Positions 17,955 to 26,874 of a DNA stretch of 64,000 nucleotides are shown here, one piece after another; position 1 is the first letter of the stretch; every line of letters begins with the position of its first letter. Below the pieces are notes generated by a model. That model saw nothing but the letters and a program-made list of their open reading frames with translations. It did not search any database and was not told the origin of the DNA. The position numbers and the translations under genes were made by a program. Source of the DNA: Pelagimonas phthalicica (GTDB lineage: Bacteria > Pseudomonadota > Alphaproteobacteria > Rhodobacterales > Rhodobacteraceae); NCBI RefSeq assembly GCF_004364805.1, contig NZ_SOAP01000001.1, positions 620,001 through 684,000 on the forward strand. The letters are read 5' to 3'.

Positions 17955-19010
17955 ATGCTCAAATCCGCCATATTGGGGGCAGCCGCAGCGATCATGCCAC
18001 TCACGGCTTTTGCGACAGAAACCTTGACCCTTGAAACAACAAGCGTCGGGTCCAGCCCGCATTACATCGACACAACCTTTGCCTCGATCCTGCAAAATGC
18101 CGGTATCGCTGATCTGCAGGTGACCGAAGGCGCGACCCTGACAAATTCGGTGCAGGCCGTGGCTGAGGGCCGCCTTGATATCGCCCCTGCCCCGTTGATC
18201 CTGCCCTTTTTGATGTCCAAGGGGATCGGCCCCTATTCGGGCCTGGGTCCGGAAAAAGGCGCTGAGCTGGCCAGCAATGTGCGGGCGATTTTCTTTATGG
18301 CACCCTCGGTCCAGATTTTCGCCTATTACAATTCGAACCCGATTGACGACATCACCAAACTGGATGGCAAGCGCATCTGGAACGGCCCGCCACGCGGGGC
18401 AGCGCTGACCTCGGGCCGCGCCACGGTACAGCTTTTGGCCGGTTTGAAAGAGGGCGAAGGCTATGAAGGCGTGCAGACCCCTTGGCCCGATGCCATTCCC
18501 ACCATCACCAGCGGCAAAGTAGATGCCTGGACCTCGCCCGATGGCCTGCCCTCGGCGCGCCAAATTCGCATCGCGGCAGCCGGTGGCATCACCATCCACG
18601 ATATCCCCTCCGAGATCTATAACAGCGAGCTGGGTCAGCAGATTGCCAACGCGCCGGGCCACGCACCGGTTTCGATTCCGATCGATGTTTATCGCAAAGC
18701 CTATGAGGGCAATGATGTGACCGTTGTGGTGGATGACGACACCTTTGACAGCTATGCCACGGCCTTTGCCGAGATCGTTCCGGCCAGCATGGACGAAGAA
18801 CTGGTCTTTAACATCGTCACCGCCTTCCTTGAAGGTCAGGAGCGTATGGAGACCAGCGCCCCCATCGGGCCGCATCTGAACATGACCTTTGCCGATATCG
18901 ACGGCAAGTCGCAGGGCGTCTGCGGTGCGGTTCAGATCAAGATGCACCCCGGTGCCATTCGCGCCTTTGAGGCCAAAGGGCACACCGTCGCGGATTGCCT
19001 GCGCCCTTAA
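17955..19010 (+). CDS. TAXI-family TRAP transporter solute-binding protein
   Basis: This 351-residue periplasmic binding protein has a signal peptide (LKSAILGAAAAIMPLTAFA, cleaved near residue 20). The mature part shows the TAXI pattern of TTSVGSSPHYI near its start and WTSPDGLPSARQI in the middle. It captures a solute for the fused permease encoded 73 nt downstream. GGGAGGA precedes ATG 17955; an in-frame start at 17880 would hide the signal peptide. The ligand is unknown; context suggests an organic acid or sulfated compound. Confidence 0.82.
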   Translation: MLKSAILGAAAAIMPLTAFATETLTLETTSVGSSPHYIDTTFASILQNAGIADLQVTEGATLTNSVQAVAEGRLDIAPAPLILPFLMSKGIGPYSGLGPEKGAELASNVRAIFFMAPSVQIFAYYNSNPIDDITKLDGKRIWNGPPRGAALTSGRATVQLLAGLKEGEGYEGVQTPWPDAIPTITSGKVDAWTSPDGLPSARQIRIAAAGGITIHDIPSEIYNSELGQQIANAPGHAPVSIPIDVYRKAYEGNDVTVVVDDDTFDSYATAFAEIVPASMDEELVFNIVTAFLEGQERMETSAPIGPHLNMTFADIDGKSQGVCGAVQIKMHPGAIRAFEAKGHTVADCLRP

Positions 19011-19083
19011 CCCCACTCACCCAAGTTGAAATCTGGCTGTCCGGTCCCATTGTGACCGGACAACCCATCGTCGCGAGCAAAAC

Positions 19084-21393
19084 ATGACAGATCCGATTAC
19101 CCCCCGCCCATTGGCCAAGACGGTCGTCATGGTGCTTGCCATCACCTTTGTGATTGTCGGCATGATCAACACCATGCCCGAAATCCCCGGCCTACAAGCC
19201 TTTATGCGTGACTTGACCGGGCAGCCTTTTCTACGCGTGTCCGGCTTTCCCCCGGAATACTTCTTTCCGCCGATTTTCCTGCTGATGATGGTGATCGTGG
19301 CCATCCATGGCAGTGCCTGGGCCGAGTGGTCGCATCGACAGCTGCCCTGGCGTCCCGGTTGGCTGGGCCTGGTGCTGGATATCGGCCTTGTCACGGCCGC
19401 CGCCCTTGGTGCCCTGGGCTACCTTGTTGAAAACGATGCGGTTTGCCTGTTCGATCAAATCACCGGCGAACGGGCGCGCCTGATCGAAGAGGCCAATCAA
19501 CGCGCCGCCGGTGTTATCCCGGGGATGAGCTTTGACGCCGAGGTTCCGGCCTGTCAGGCCCGGTTTGGCATCTGGATCTTGCCGCTCTTGTTCACCATTA
19601 TCGGCCTGTTCTTCCTCTATAATATCCGCATGTGGGGCGCGCCGCTTGTGATCGTGGCCACCGTAGTTGTCGCCTATACCGTGGCCACGGCGCTGGTCTG
19701 GATGTTCGATCTCTCCTCGAACAATTTCTTTCTGACCAAGCTCGGCGCAGATGGCGGCGATGCCCACGCCGCTGCGATCCAAAAGGCGACCAATGTCTTT
19801 ATCACCCCGGACGGGTTTATGGGGCGGTTCATGAATATCGTCGTGAACCAGGTCTTTCCCTATGTGATCCTTGGCGCGCTGTTTGGCACCTCAGCCGGGG
19901 GGACATCGCTGATCAAACTGGCCGTGCGCCTGACACGTCGCCTGCGTGGCGGCCCGGCCCATGCCGCCATTGTGTCTTCGGCGCTGTTTGGCACCATCAC
20001 CGGCGGCCCGGTGACCAATGTGCTGTCCACCGGGCGGCTGACCATCCCCATGATGATCCGCAACGGGTTTAACGCCCGCTTTGCAGGCGGGGTCGAGGCC
20101 GCAGCCTCCTCGGGCGGGCAGATCATGCCGCCTGTGATGGGGGTCGCCGCCTTTGTGCTCGTGGCACTGACCGCGGTCCCCTATACCAAGGTCATCGTGG
20201 CGGCCTTCCTGCCTGCCATGGCCTTCTTTATCTCGATCTTTCTGACGGTCATGTTCCAGGCCCGGCGCGAAAACGTGGCCGCCATGGAGGAGGTGCCCGA
20301 AGATCTCAAGATGTTCCGCCAGGATTGGCTGAATGTGATCATGATCTTTGTGCCCATTCTGGTGATCCTCTTCCTGCTGCTGGGCAACAAAGACGCCGTG
20401 GCCAACGGGCCCCTGTCCCTCGTGCTGCCCGGTTTTGTGGTGCAACTGATCGTCAACGCGACGGGTGACGCGATTTCGGCTGGTTGGTGGGCGGTTGTCG
20501 TGCTGATCCCGCTCTTGTTCCTGGATCCCGAAACCCGCGCCAAACCATCCAAGATCCTGCATTCTCTGGCGGATGGCGGCATCCTGCTGTCGCGCCTGTT
20601 CCTGCTGCTCTTTGCGGTGTCGATCATCTCGGCCTTTCTTAATGAAAGCGGCCTGACCGGAGAATTGACCCGCGCCGTCACCGCCTGGTTGGAAAACGCG
20701 CAATCCGTGACGATCTTTGGCTTCACCATCCCGATCACCGGCGGTGTCTATCTGATGGTCGCCCTGGTCAGCGCCATGTTCTGCGCGATCCTGCTCGGCA
20801 TGGGCATGCCAACTGTGCCTGCCTATGTGAACGTGGCGCTGCTGCTCGGCCCGCTTTTGGCCAATCTCGGCGTCAGCTTTTTCACCGCGCATATGTTTGT
20901 GTTCTACTTCGCCGTGGCCTCGGCCATCACACCGCCTGTGGCCATCGCCGCCTTTGCCGCAGCCTCCATCGCGAAAACCGAACCGATGCGCACCGGGTTT
21001 GCCGCTGTGCGGGTTGGTATCGTGATGTTCACCATCCCGTTCGTCTTTGCCTGGTATCCCGAACTGTTGCTGATCGAAGAGGCCGTGACCATTCTTGACG
21101 AGAGTGGCCGCCAGCAATTGATCGAAGGTTACACCGGCACCACCGACTGGCTGGCTTTGGGCGGTCTGGCGCTGCGCCTGGCTTTGGCGCTCTACCTGCT
21201 GGCCTCTGCACTGGCCCGCTTTGATCGTGGTGCGATGACACGGCTTGAAATGGCCACCCGCCTTTTGGTCGCCGTGCTGGTGCTTTGGAAAACCGCGCTG
21301 GTGATGTGGGTGGGCATTGGGGCCGCTGTTGTGATCCTTGCGGCGCACCACTTGTTCTTGCACGGCTCATCCACCATGCGAATCCGCGCCTGA
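19084..21393 (+). CDS. TRAP transporter fused permease (DctQM-type, TAXI system)
   Basis: This 769-residue integral membrane protein has many hydrophobic segments. An N-terminal four-helix DctQ-like part is followed by the large DctM-like core with characteristic motifs GTSAGGTSLIKLA, GGPVTNVLSTGR and AAASSGGQIMPPVMG. Such fused permeases work with TAXI binding proteins as ion-driven secondary importers, and the binding protein gene lies immediately upstream. An antisense 490-codon frame over this gene is a composition artefact. Confidence 0.88.
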   Translation: MTDPITPRPLAKTVVMVLAITFVIVGMINTMPEIPGLQAFMRDLTGQPFLRVSGFPPEYFFPPIFLLMMVIVAIHGSAWAEWSHRQLPWRPGWLGLVLDIGLVTAAALGALGYLVENDAVCLFDQITGERARLIEEANQRAAGVIPGMSFDAEVPACQARFGIWILPLLFTIIGLFFLYNIRMWGAPLVIVATVVVAYTVATALVWMFDLSSNNFFLTKLGADGGDAHAAAIQKATNVFITPDGFMGRFMNIVVNQVFPYVILGALFGTSAGGTSLIKLAVRLTRRLRGGPAHAAIVSSALFGTITGGPVTNVLSTGRLTIPMMIRNGFNARFAGGVEAAASSGGQIMPPVMGVAAFVLVALTAVPYTKVIVAAFLPAMAFFISIFLTVMFQARRENVAAMEEVPEDLKMFRQDWLNVIMIFVPILVILFLLLGNKDAVANGPLSLVLPGFVVQLIVNATGDAISAGWWAVVVLIPLLFLDPETRAKPSKILHSLADGGILLSRLFLLLFAVSIISAFLNESGLTGELTRAVTAWLENAQSVTIFGFTIPITGGVYLMVALVSAMFCAILLGMGMPTVPAYVNVALLLGPLLANLGVSFFTAHMFVFYFAVASAITPPVAIAAFAAASIAKTEPMRTGFAAVRVGIVMFTIPFVFAWYPELLLIEEAVTILDESGRQQLIEGYTGTTDWLALGGLALRLALALYLLASALARFDRGAMTRLEMATRLLVAVLVLWKTALVMWVGIGAAVVILAAHHLFLHGSSTMRIRA

Positions 21394-21418
21394 TTGACGT
21401 TTTCAGGCACGGATAACC

Positions 21419-21447
21419 GCCCCGATCCGACTTCCCCGGGTCGGGGC
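21419..21447 (+). terminator. Candidate terminator after TRAP permease
   Basis: GCCCCGA at 21419-21425 pairs with TCGGGGC at 21441-21447, 26 nt after the permease stop. No strong T-run follows, so factor dependence is possible. Confidence 0.4.
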
Positions 21448-21541
21448 AATCCACCCTAAACTCCGGGCGTTTTGTACAGATTGCCCTGTTGCGGTTAGAC
21501 CGGGCGGCCCGTTACCACCACCGCTCGCCGTCTTAACGTAG

Positions 21542-21560
21542 GGTGGGGTTTCACCCCACC
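21542..21560. repeat. GGTGGGGT-TTC-ACCCCACC hairpin
   Basis: A perfect 8-bp stem with a 3-nt loop lies between the TRAP permease and the convergent cytochrome gene. Sequences of this type are common dispersed intergenic palindromes in proteobacteria. It may end the cytochrome transcript. Confidence 0.5.
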
Positions 21561-21587
21561 ACTCCGCGCGCAAATCCGACGCAAACC

Positions 21588-21998
21588 TTACCGCTTCTCT
21601 TGGATGCTCTCGATATATTCCAGCAAAGCCAACAACTTACGCGGTGTTGGCGTTTCGATCCCGTCGCCGCTGTCATAGGGGATCAGGTCCCCCTCAAGCA
21701 GCGCGCCAAATTCCGGCATTCCCGGCCCGGCAATATCTGAGCGCGCATAGCCGTCAATGGTGGATAACACCTTGGATTTAGGGAATTTATCGCCATGACG
21801 CACTTGGATCAACGTCAGGTCCTTGGGCGTTTTTTCCATCGCCCGCGCCATAGGCCCCTCACCCTTGCCATTCGCCCCGTGGCAACTCGCGCAGTTTTCC
21901 ATGAAAAGCGCTTTGCCATCAGAGGCTTGCGGCATTTCCGCCTCAACACAGGCCAGCAAGGCCAAACAAGCGGTCAAGCCACTGAAAACCCTTATCAT
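21588..21998 (-). CDS. c-type cytochrome lipoprotein
   Basis: This 136-residue protein starts with a lipoprotein signal whose lipobox LLAC gives lipidated C17. One haem site is present (C36-x-x-C39-H40, CASCH), and MPEFG supplies a plausible axial methionine. It should carry one haem c on the periplasmic face of a membrane and transfer electrons. It follows a paralogue of identical length on the same strand. GGAG precedes ATG 21998; a longer frame to 22034 would destroy the signal. Confidence 0.8.
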   Translation of the reverse strand: MIRVFSGLTACLALLACVEAEMPQASDGKALFMENCASCHGANGKGEGPMARAMEKTPKDLTLIQVRHGDKFPKSKVLSTIDGYARSDIAGPGMPEFGALLEGDLIPYDSGDGIETPTPRKLLALLEYIESIQEKR

Positions 21999-21999
21999 T

Positions 22000-22410
22000 T
22001 TACGTCTCCTGCAAGGTTTTGACATAGGCGACAATATCCAACAATGCCCGGGGCGTTAAGGTCTTTTCGCCACTGGGCGACACCCATTCCACCTGTTCCC
22101 CTTCGAGCAAGGGGCCAAATTCCGGCATCAGGCCTTGGTGAAATTTCCCCGGATATCCAAAGACTTGCACCATGACGCGCTCGGTCGGGAACACGCCATC
22201 ATTGCTGGCGCTGAGTTGTGACAGGTCGGCAGGAGCGACTGGTAAACTTTGTGCTAACGGCCCATCCGCAACACCCCTAACCCCATGACAAGAAACGCAA
22301 AAACTTGTGTAAAGGTCTTTTCCGCGCCGCTCGGACTCCGTCTCCATTTCGCCGCAGGCCACCACGCCAACCAGCGCCGCGACCCCAAAAATCCCCAATA
22401 ATATCCGCAT
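22000..22410 (-). CDS. c-type cytochrome lipoprotein (paralogue)
   Basis: This 136-residue protein has a signal with lipobox VVAC (lipidated C19), one haem motif C38-x-x-C41-H42 (CVSCH) and a MPEFG segment, the same layout as the gene 1 nt downstream. The two probably arose by tandem duplication and act as a pair of membrane-tethered electron carriers. No oxidase or dehydrogenase partner gene is adjacent, so the redox partner is unknown. AAGGGGG lies upstream of ATG 22410. Confidence 0.8.
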   Translation of the reverse strand: MRILLGIFGVAALVGVVACGEMETESERRGKDLYTSFCVSCHGVRGVADGPLAQSLPVAPADLSQLSASNDGVFPTERVMVQVFGYPGKFHQGLMPEFGPLLEGEQVEWVSPSGEKTLTPRALLDIVAYVKTLQET

Positions 22411-22544
22411 CTTAGCTCGCCCCCTTTGTCCTTGTCCTAGCTGTATTCTACTCTGCCCCACACTGGACAGACTTGATCTACATCAGCCCCCTCGACAACC
22501 GCCCAAATCCATGCTCAAGTCCATGAAAACCAACAGGATTTTCG

Positions 22545-22979
22545 ATGACTCATTACGCGTTAACCATGCTCGCCGCCGGGATAGGCATCCCGGTCTTAGC
22601 CGCCCTGAACGCCGCGCTTGGTGTGCGGCTGGGATCGCCCGTCTCCGCCGCTATGATCTTGTTTTTCATAGCCATTCTCAGCACAACCTTGGTCTGGTTC
22701 ACCCTCGGCCGCCCCAGCCTGACCGAGGCCGTAGCTGCCCCCAAACACCTCTTCCTCGCCGGCGTCCTGATCGCCTTCTACGTGCTCTCCATCACCTTCG
22801 TCGCCCCAAAATTCGGCGTCGGCAACGCGGTGTTTTTTGTCCTGCTCGGCCAGTTGATCAGCACGGCCGCGATCGACCATTTCGGGTTGTTCGGAGCCAA
22901 GGTCACCCCGCTCAACCTGATGCGTGCAGCGGGAATTTCTGTTATGGTTCTAGGGGTTTGGATCACACAACGCGCCTGA
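22545..22979 (+). CDS. DMT-superfamily small transporter (YdcZ/DUF606-like)
   Basis: This 144-residue protein has about five hydrophobic segments and the family signatures LNAALGVRLGSPVSA near the start and APKFGVGNAVFFVLLGQL in the second half. DUF606 proteins are half-size members of the drug/metabolite transporter superfamily that act as dimers. The substrate is unknown. It stands alone, convergent with lolD across 3 nt. Confidence 0.75.
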   Translation: MTHYALTMLAAGIGIPVLAALNAALGVRLGSPVSAAMILFFIAILSTTLVWFTLGRPSLTEAVAAPKHLFLAGVLIAFYVLSITFVAPKFGVGNAVFFVLLGQLISTAAIDHFGLFGAKVTPLNLMRAAGISVMVLGVWITQRA

Positions 22980-22982
22980 GCT

Positions 22983-23666
22983 TCAACCTTCGCGCAGCAG
23001 CCCGGCCTCAAGATGTACACAACGATCCATACGCGCGGCAAGCTCCAGGTTATGGGTCGCGATCAAGGCGGACAGACCCGTCTCGCGCACAAGCGCCATG
23101 AGGGCCGCAAAAACCCGATCCGAGGTTTCAGGGTCAAGGTTCCCGGTCGGTTCATCCGCCAAAAGCAGTTTAGGCGCATTGGCCATGGCCCGGCAAAAGG
23201 CCACACGCTGTTGTTCCCCACCCGACAAGGCACCGGGCCGATGCTCAGCCCGGTCTTTAACCCCGACACTGTCCAACAAATCAAGGCTGCGCGCCTGCGC
23301 GGCACCGCGCCCGACGCCATTGGCCAATTGCGGCAGAACCACGTTCTCAAGGGCTGTGAACTCGGGCAGAAGATGGTGAAATTGATAGACAAACCCAACC
23401 TCAGAGCGACGCGTCGCCGTGCGCTTGCGGTCAGAGCGCCCCTGCATCGCCTCGCCTGAGATTTCCACACTTCCAGCCGTAGGCGTGTCCAACAGACCCG
23501 CGATATGCAGCAGCGTCGACTTCCCGGCACCAGAAGGCGCAACCAGAGCCACAACCTCGCCTCGACCGAGCTCCAGATCGGCACCGCGCAAAACCTGGAC
23601 CTCGCCCGCTTCGCCCCGGTTATAGGTCTTTTCAATTCCTTTCAGGCGCAACACGAGATCAGACAT
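22983..23666 (-). CDS. lolD: Lipoprotein-releasing system ATP-binding protein LolD
   Basis: This 227-residue ABC ATPase has Walker A APSGAGKS (residues 43-50), signature LSGGEQQR and Walker [13 protein letters not shown]. The ADEPTGNLD context and the adjacent LolC/E permease identify it as the ATPase that powers extraction of lipoproteins from the inner membrane. AAGGAGG precedes ATG 23666. It lies 98 nt downstream of the permease gene on the same strand, and that spacer contains an unusual double palindrome. Confidence 0.88.
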   Translation of the reverse strand: MSDLVLRLKGIEKTYNRGEAGEVQVLRGADLELGRGEVVALVAPSGAGKSTLLHIAGLLDTPTAGSVEISGEAMQGRSDRKRTATRRSEVGFVYQFHHLLPEFTALENVVLPQLANGVGRGAAQARSLDLLDSVGVKDRAEHRPGALSGGEQQRVAFCRAMANAPKLLLADEPTGNLDPETSDRVFAALMALVRETGLSALIATHNLELAARMDRCVHLEAGLLREG

Positions 23667-23690
23667 GATCAGCCTCCTTAACGAGGGACC

Positions 23691-23744
23691 GCATCCAAAT
23701 TCCGTCGACGGAATTTGCAAAACTTTTGCAAAAGTTTTGGGCGC
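23691..23744. repeat. Double-palindrome repeat, copy 1
   Basis: Two perfect 22-bp palindromes stand directly side by side. The first is at 23696-23717 (half-site CAAATTCCGTC) and the second at 23718-23739 (half-site CAAAACTTTTG). A closely related copy in inverted orientation is at 26805-26853. This copy lies in the spacer between the lolC/E and lolD genes. Confidence 0.75.
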
Positions 23745-23764
23745 TTACCGCCCGGACAGCATTT

Positions 23765-25090
23765 TTATTCATAGCGCAGCGCCTCGACGGGGTTCATCCG
23801 CGCCGCGCGGCGGGCCGGGAAGATTGTCACGATAAAGGAGAGGCCCAAGGACAGGCCAACTGCCGACAGGACATCGCCCAGTTGTAGTTTGGCTGGCAGC
23901 GCATAGATGCCGCGAATGGATGGATCCCAAACACCGCCCCCGGCGACGTAGTTCACAAAGGCAAAGATCGGGTCGATATAAATCGCAAACAGGCAGCCCA
24001 AGATCACCCCGGCCAACGTCCCCAGTATCCCGGTAAAGGCCCCGCAGATAAAGAAGACCCGCATGACGGAGCCTTCGGTCAGCCCCATGGTGCGCAATAT
24101 CCCAATATCGCGGCCTTTGTTTTTCACCAACATGATCAGCCCCGACACGATGTTCATCGTGGCGATCAACACAAGCACCGAGAGGATCACAAACATCACG
24201 TTATCTTCGATCTCAAGCGCGCGCAGGAACCCGCCCGAGGCATCCTGCCAGGTCCAGATCAGCGCCCCGGCCCCAGCGGCCTGGGCCACGGGTGTGGACA
24301 GGGTTTCAACCGCTTCGGGATCGGTGACAATGACCTCAAGCTCATCCGCGACACCTTCGCGATTGAAATAGAGCTGCGCCTCGGCAAAAGGCATATAGAC
24401 TCGTGTCTTATCAATGTCATAGCGCCCAGCGGTGAAAATATAGACCACCTCATAGGCTTTGATCCGAGGCGAGGTGCCAAAGGCGGTTTTCACCCCGTTT
24501 GGCGAAATCAGTTTGATTGTGTCGCCCACGCCGACCCCCAGCGTCAGAGCGACGCCAGAGCCAATGGCGATCCCGTCGTCAAAGCGAGCTAAGTCACCGC
24601 GCCCGGTTTCGGGATCAGCGATGCGGCGGATCTTGGTAATGTCTTCTGCCTTGATCCCGAACACCTCGACCCCGGCATTGGCCCCCGTGACATTGGCCAT
24701 GACCTGCCCTTTGACCAAAGGTGCGACGCGGGTCACGCCGGGCACCTGGCGCACCGCCTCGGCCATGCCCGCATAGTCTGGCAGGGTGCGCGTGGGACGG
24801 TCATATTCGTCAAGGCGCTGCATGTGATACACGGTCAGATGCGCGTTGCTGCCCAGGATCGTATCAACAAACTCTGCACGAAATCCCGAACGAACCGCCA
24901 GGGTCGCTATCAAGGCAAACACCGCCAAGGTGATGCCAATCAGGCTGATCCAGGTCATGACGCTGACGCCACCCTCGGCACGTTTGGCGCGCAAATAGCG
25001 CCAGGCAATCATCCATTCATAAGGCGCGAAGGGCGCGGGTTGTCTGGTTTTGACACTGCTGGTTCTGGGGCTATCGGACCCGTTGGGCAT
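23765..25090 (-). CDS. lolC: Lipoprotein-releasing ABC transporter permease (LolC/LolE family)
   Basis: This 441-residue permease has one N-terminal membrane segment (MTWISLIGITLAVFALIATL), a large periplasmic domain and three C-terminal segments, ending in the conserved FPARRAARMNPVEALRYE tail of LolC/E proteins. Alphaproteobacteria commonly have a single LolC/E-type (LolF) protein that replaces both. It works with LolD encoded downstream. I chose ATG 25090, preceded by AAGAGG, over a longer frame that lacks conserved sequence. Confidence 0.85.
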   Translation of the reverse strand: MPNGSDSPRTSSVKTRQPAPFAPYEWMIAWRYLRAKRAEGGVSVMTWISLIGITLAVFALIATLAVRSGFRAEFVDTILGSNAHLTVYHMQRLDEYDRPTRTLPDYAGMAEAVRQVPGVTRVAPLVKGQVMANVTGANAGVEVFGIKAEDITKIRRIADPETGRGDLARFDDGIAIGSGVALTLGVGVGDTIKLISPNGVKTAFGTSPRIKAYEVVYIFTAGRYDIDKTRVYMPFAEAQLYFNREGVADELEVIVTDPEAVETLSTPVAQAAGAGALIWTWQDASGGFLRALEIEDNVMFVILSVLVLIATMNIVSGLIMLVKNKGRDIGILRTMGLTEGSVMRVFFICGAFTGILGTLAGVILGCLFAIYIDPIFAFVNYVAGGGVWDPSIRGIYALPAKLQLGDVLSAVGLSLGLSFIVTIFPARRAARMNPVEALRYE

Positions 25091-25271
25091 CTTGGCCTCT
25101 TTTCGCTGCTCCCTTTCGCTTGACCAGTTTGCACGCACAGGGTCAAGCGCGCATCTGATCGCGGCGTGGTTTCTGGCAAAGATGTGCTGGTTTTCCCGCA
25201 ATCCGCTGCGCAAACCCGTCGCTCATGGCTTCCCCCTTGCCCAAGCGCCTGTCTTGGCCAATAACCCGGGC

Positions 25272-26384
25272 ATGACCGGACCTCGCTACCCCTCGCTGAT
25301 CGCCTCGCTTCCTGAAACCGTGCCGTTTGTCGGCCCCGAAGTGCAGGAACGCGCCCGTGGCGCGGCGTTTGATGCGCGATTGGGAGCAAATGAAAACATG
25401 TTCGGCCCCTCGCCCAAGGCGGTTGATGCCTTGCAGAGAGCGGCGGGAGAAATCTGGAAATATGGTGATTCAAGTAGCTTTGATCTGCGCCATGCGCTGG
25501 CGGATCATATTGGCTGCGCCCCGGACAACCTGATTGTTGGCGAAGGCATTGATGGTCTGCTGGGCTATCTCGTGCGTTTGCTGGTCGAACAGGGCGACGC
25601 GGTTGTGACCTCGGATGGGGCCTATCCGACGTTCAACTATCATGTGGCCGGGTTTGGTGGGCAGTTGCACAAGGTGCCTTATTGCGATGATCGCGAAGAC
25701 TTGCCCGCGCTTCTGGCCAAAGCCGCTGAGGTCGATGCCAAGCTGGTCTATTTCGCCAATCCCGACAATCCCATGGGCAGTTGGGTCAACGGGGCCGAGA
25801 TCGAAGCGGCGCTGGATCAGATCCCCGCGGGCTGCCTGTTGATCCTTGACGAAGCCTATATTGAGTTCGCGCCAGAGGGCGTTGCCCCCAAGATCGCCTG
25901 TGACGATCCGCGCGTGATCCGCTTTCGCACCTTTTCCAAGGCCTATGGCATGGCCGGGGCGCGGGTTGGCTATGGCATCGGACATCCGGCGCTGATCACT
26001 GCTTTTGACAAGATCCGCAATCATTTTGGCATGAACCGGGCCGCTCAGGTCGGGGCGCTTGCTGCGCTCAAGGATCAGACCGGGTTGCAGGATGTCCTGG
26101 CTCAGGTTGCGAAATCCAAGGCCGAAATCACCCGGATTTCTGAGGAAAACGGTTTGGAGCCCCTTCCCTCGGCCAGCAATTTCGTGACGATTGATTGCGG
26201 GGCGGATGGTGACTTTGCCCGGGCGGTGCTGGCCAATCTGGTGGCGGATGGGGTCTTTGTGCGCATGCCTTTTGTCGCGCCTCAGGATCGTTGCATCCGG
26301 GTCAGCGCCGGTCGCCCCGAGGATATGGCCGCCTTTGCCCGCGCCCTGCCAAAAGCCTTGGCCAAAGCGCGCGACACCGGCTGA
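25272..26384 (+). CDS. PLP-dependent aminotransferase, HisC-like
   Basis: This 370-residue class I/II aminotransferase has the PLP lysine in RTFSKAYGMAGARVGYG, the ILDEAYIEF segment and FANPDNPMGSW. It resembles the histidinol-phosphate/aromatic aminotransferase branch. Because it is not near other histidine genes it may be a second HisC-type enzyme acting on aromatic or other amino acids. The start at ATG 25272 follows ACCCGGGC, a weak ribosome site. It is divergent from the lolC-type gene. Confidence 0.78.
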   Translation: MTGPRYPSLIASLPETVPFVGPEVQERARGAAFDARLGANENMFGPSPKAVDALQRAAGEIWKYGDSSSFDLRHALADHIGCAPDNLIVGEGIDGLLGYLVRLLVEQGDAVVTSDGAYPTFNYHVAGFGGQLHKVPYCDDREDLPALLAKAAEVDAKLVYFANPDNPMGSWVNGAEIEAALDQIPAGCLLILDEAYIEFAPEGVAPKIACDDPRVIRFRTFSKAYGMAGARVGYGIGHPALITAFDKIRNHFGMNRAAQVGALAALKDQTGLQDVLAQVAKSKAEITRISEENGLEPLPSASNFVTIDCGADGDFARAVLANLVADGVFVRMPFVAPQDRCIRVSAGRPEDMAAFARALPKALAKARDTG

Positions 26385-26509
26385 GGCTCGGGCTTAACCA
26401 AAAATTGACACCTGACGGGCAATCTAAGGGGCACACGCTGCCAACGCCATATGTCTGCCCGCAGCCCATTCGGACCGCGAGCCTTTGGCCCATCACAGGA
26501 GCCGGTCCC

Positions 26510-26767
26510 ATGCATGATGCTGACCCTCGCCCATCTGGCCCGCAGGTAAACGGGTCAAACTCCGTTGCAAATCTGATCTTGATCTTTGCCAATATGATTT
26601 GGATTTTTCTGGTGATCTGGTCAACCTGGGGGATTGGGGCGGTGATGATCCTTGGTGCGGCCTTGAACCATCTGATCACCCGCTACGAATTTGGCCTGCG
26701 ACGAGAGGCGGCTGGCATCAACGCGCAAGACGACAGCGATGATGACCCACGGCAACCCCAGACCTGA
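26510..26767 (+). CDS. Small membrane protein of unknown function
   Basis: This 85-residue protein has a polar N-terminus, two adjacent hydrophobic stretches (ILIFANMIWIFLVIW and IGAVMILGAALNHLI) and an acidic, polar tail. AGGAG precedes ATG 26510. It follows the HisC-like gene by 126 nt on the same strand and may be cotranscribed. I do not recognise the family. Confidence 0.6.
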   Translation: MHDADPRPSGPQVNGSNSVANLILIFANMIWIFLVIWSTWGIGAVMILGAALNHLITRYEFGLRREAAGINAQDDSDDDPRQPQT

Positions 26768-26804
26768 CATCCATACCTGGCTTTGCGTGCGCGGTAGGCG
26801 CTGA

Positions 26805-26853
26805 CAAAAGTTTTACAAAACTTTTGCAAATTCCGTGCACGGAATTTGGATGC
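26805..26853. repeat. Double-palindrome repeat, copy 2 (inverted)
   Basis: A near-perfect palindrome at 26805-26826 (half-site CAAAAGTTTTA) abuts a perfect 22-bp palindrome at 26827-26848 (half-site CAAATTCCGTG), followed by GATGC. Read on the other strand it has the same order as the copy at 23691-23744. It lies between convergent genes and could act as a terminator or protein-binding site. Confidence 0.75.
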
Positions 26854-26874
26854 GCGGGCCTGCCGGGCCTCCTT

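Noticed and set aside
19891-21363. 490-codon minus-strand frame opposite the TRAP permease
   Set aside because: Its His/Gln/Gly-rich composition is the antisense shadow of a hydrophobic membrane protein; the plus-strand gene has clear family motifs.
22511-23101. 196-codon plus-strand frame across the small transporter and the lolD end
   Set aside because: Shadow of the YdcZ-like gene in a second frame; Arg/Pro-rich and spans a convergent gene.
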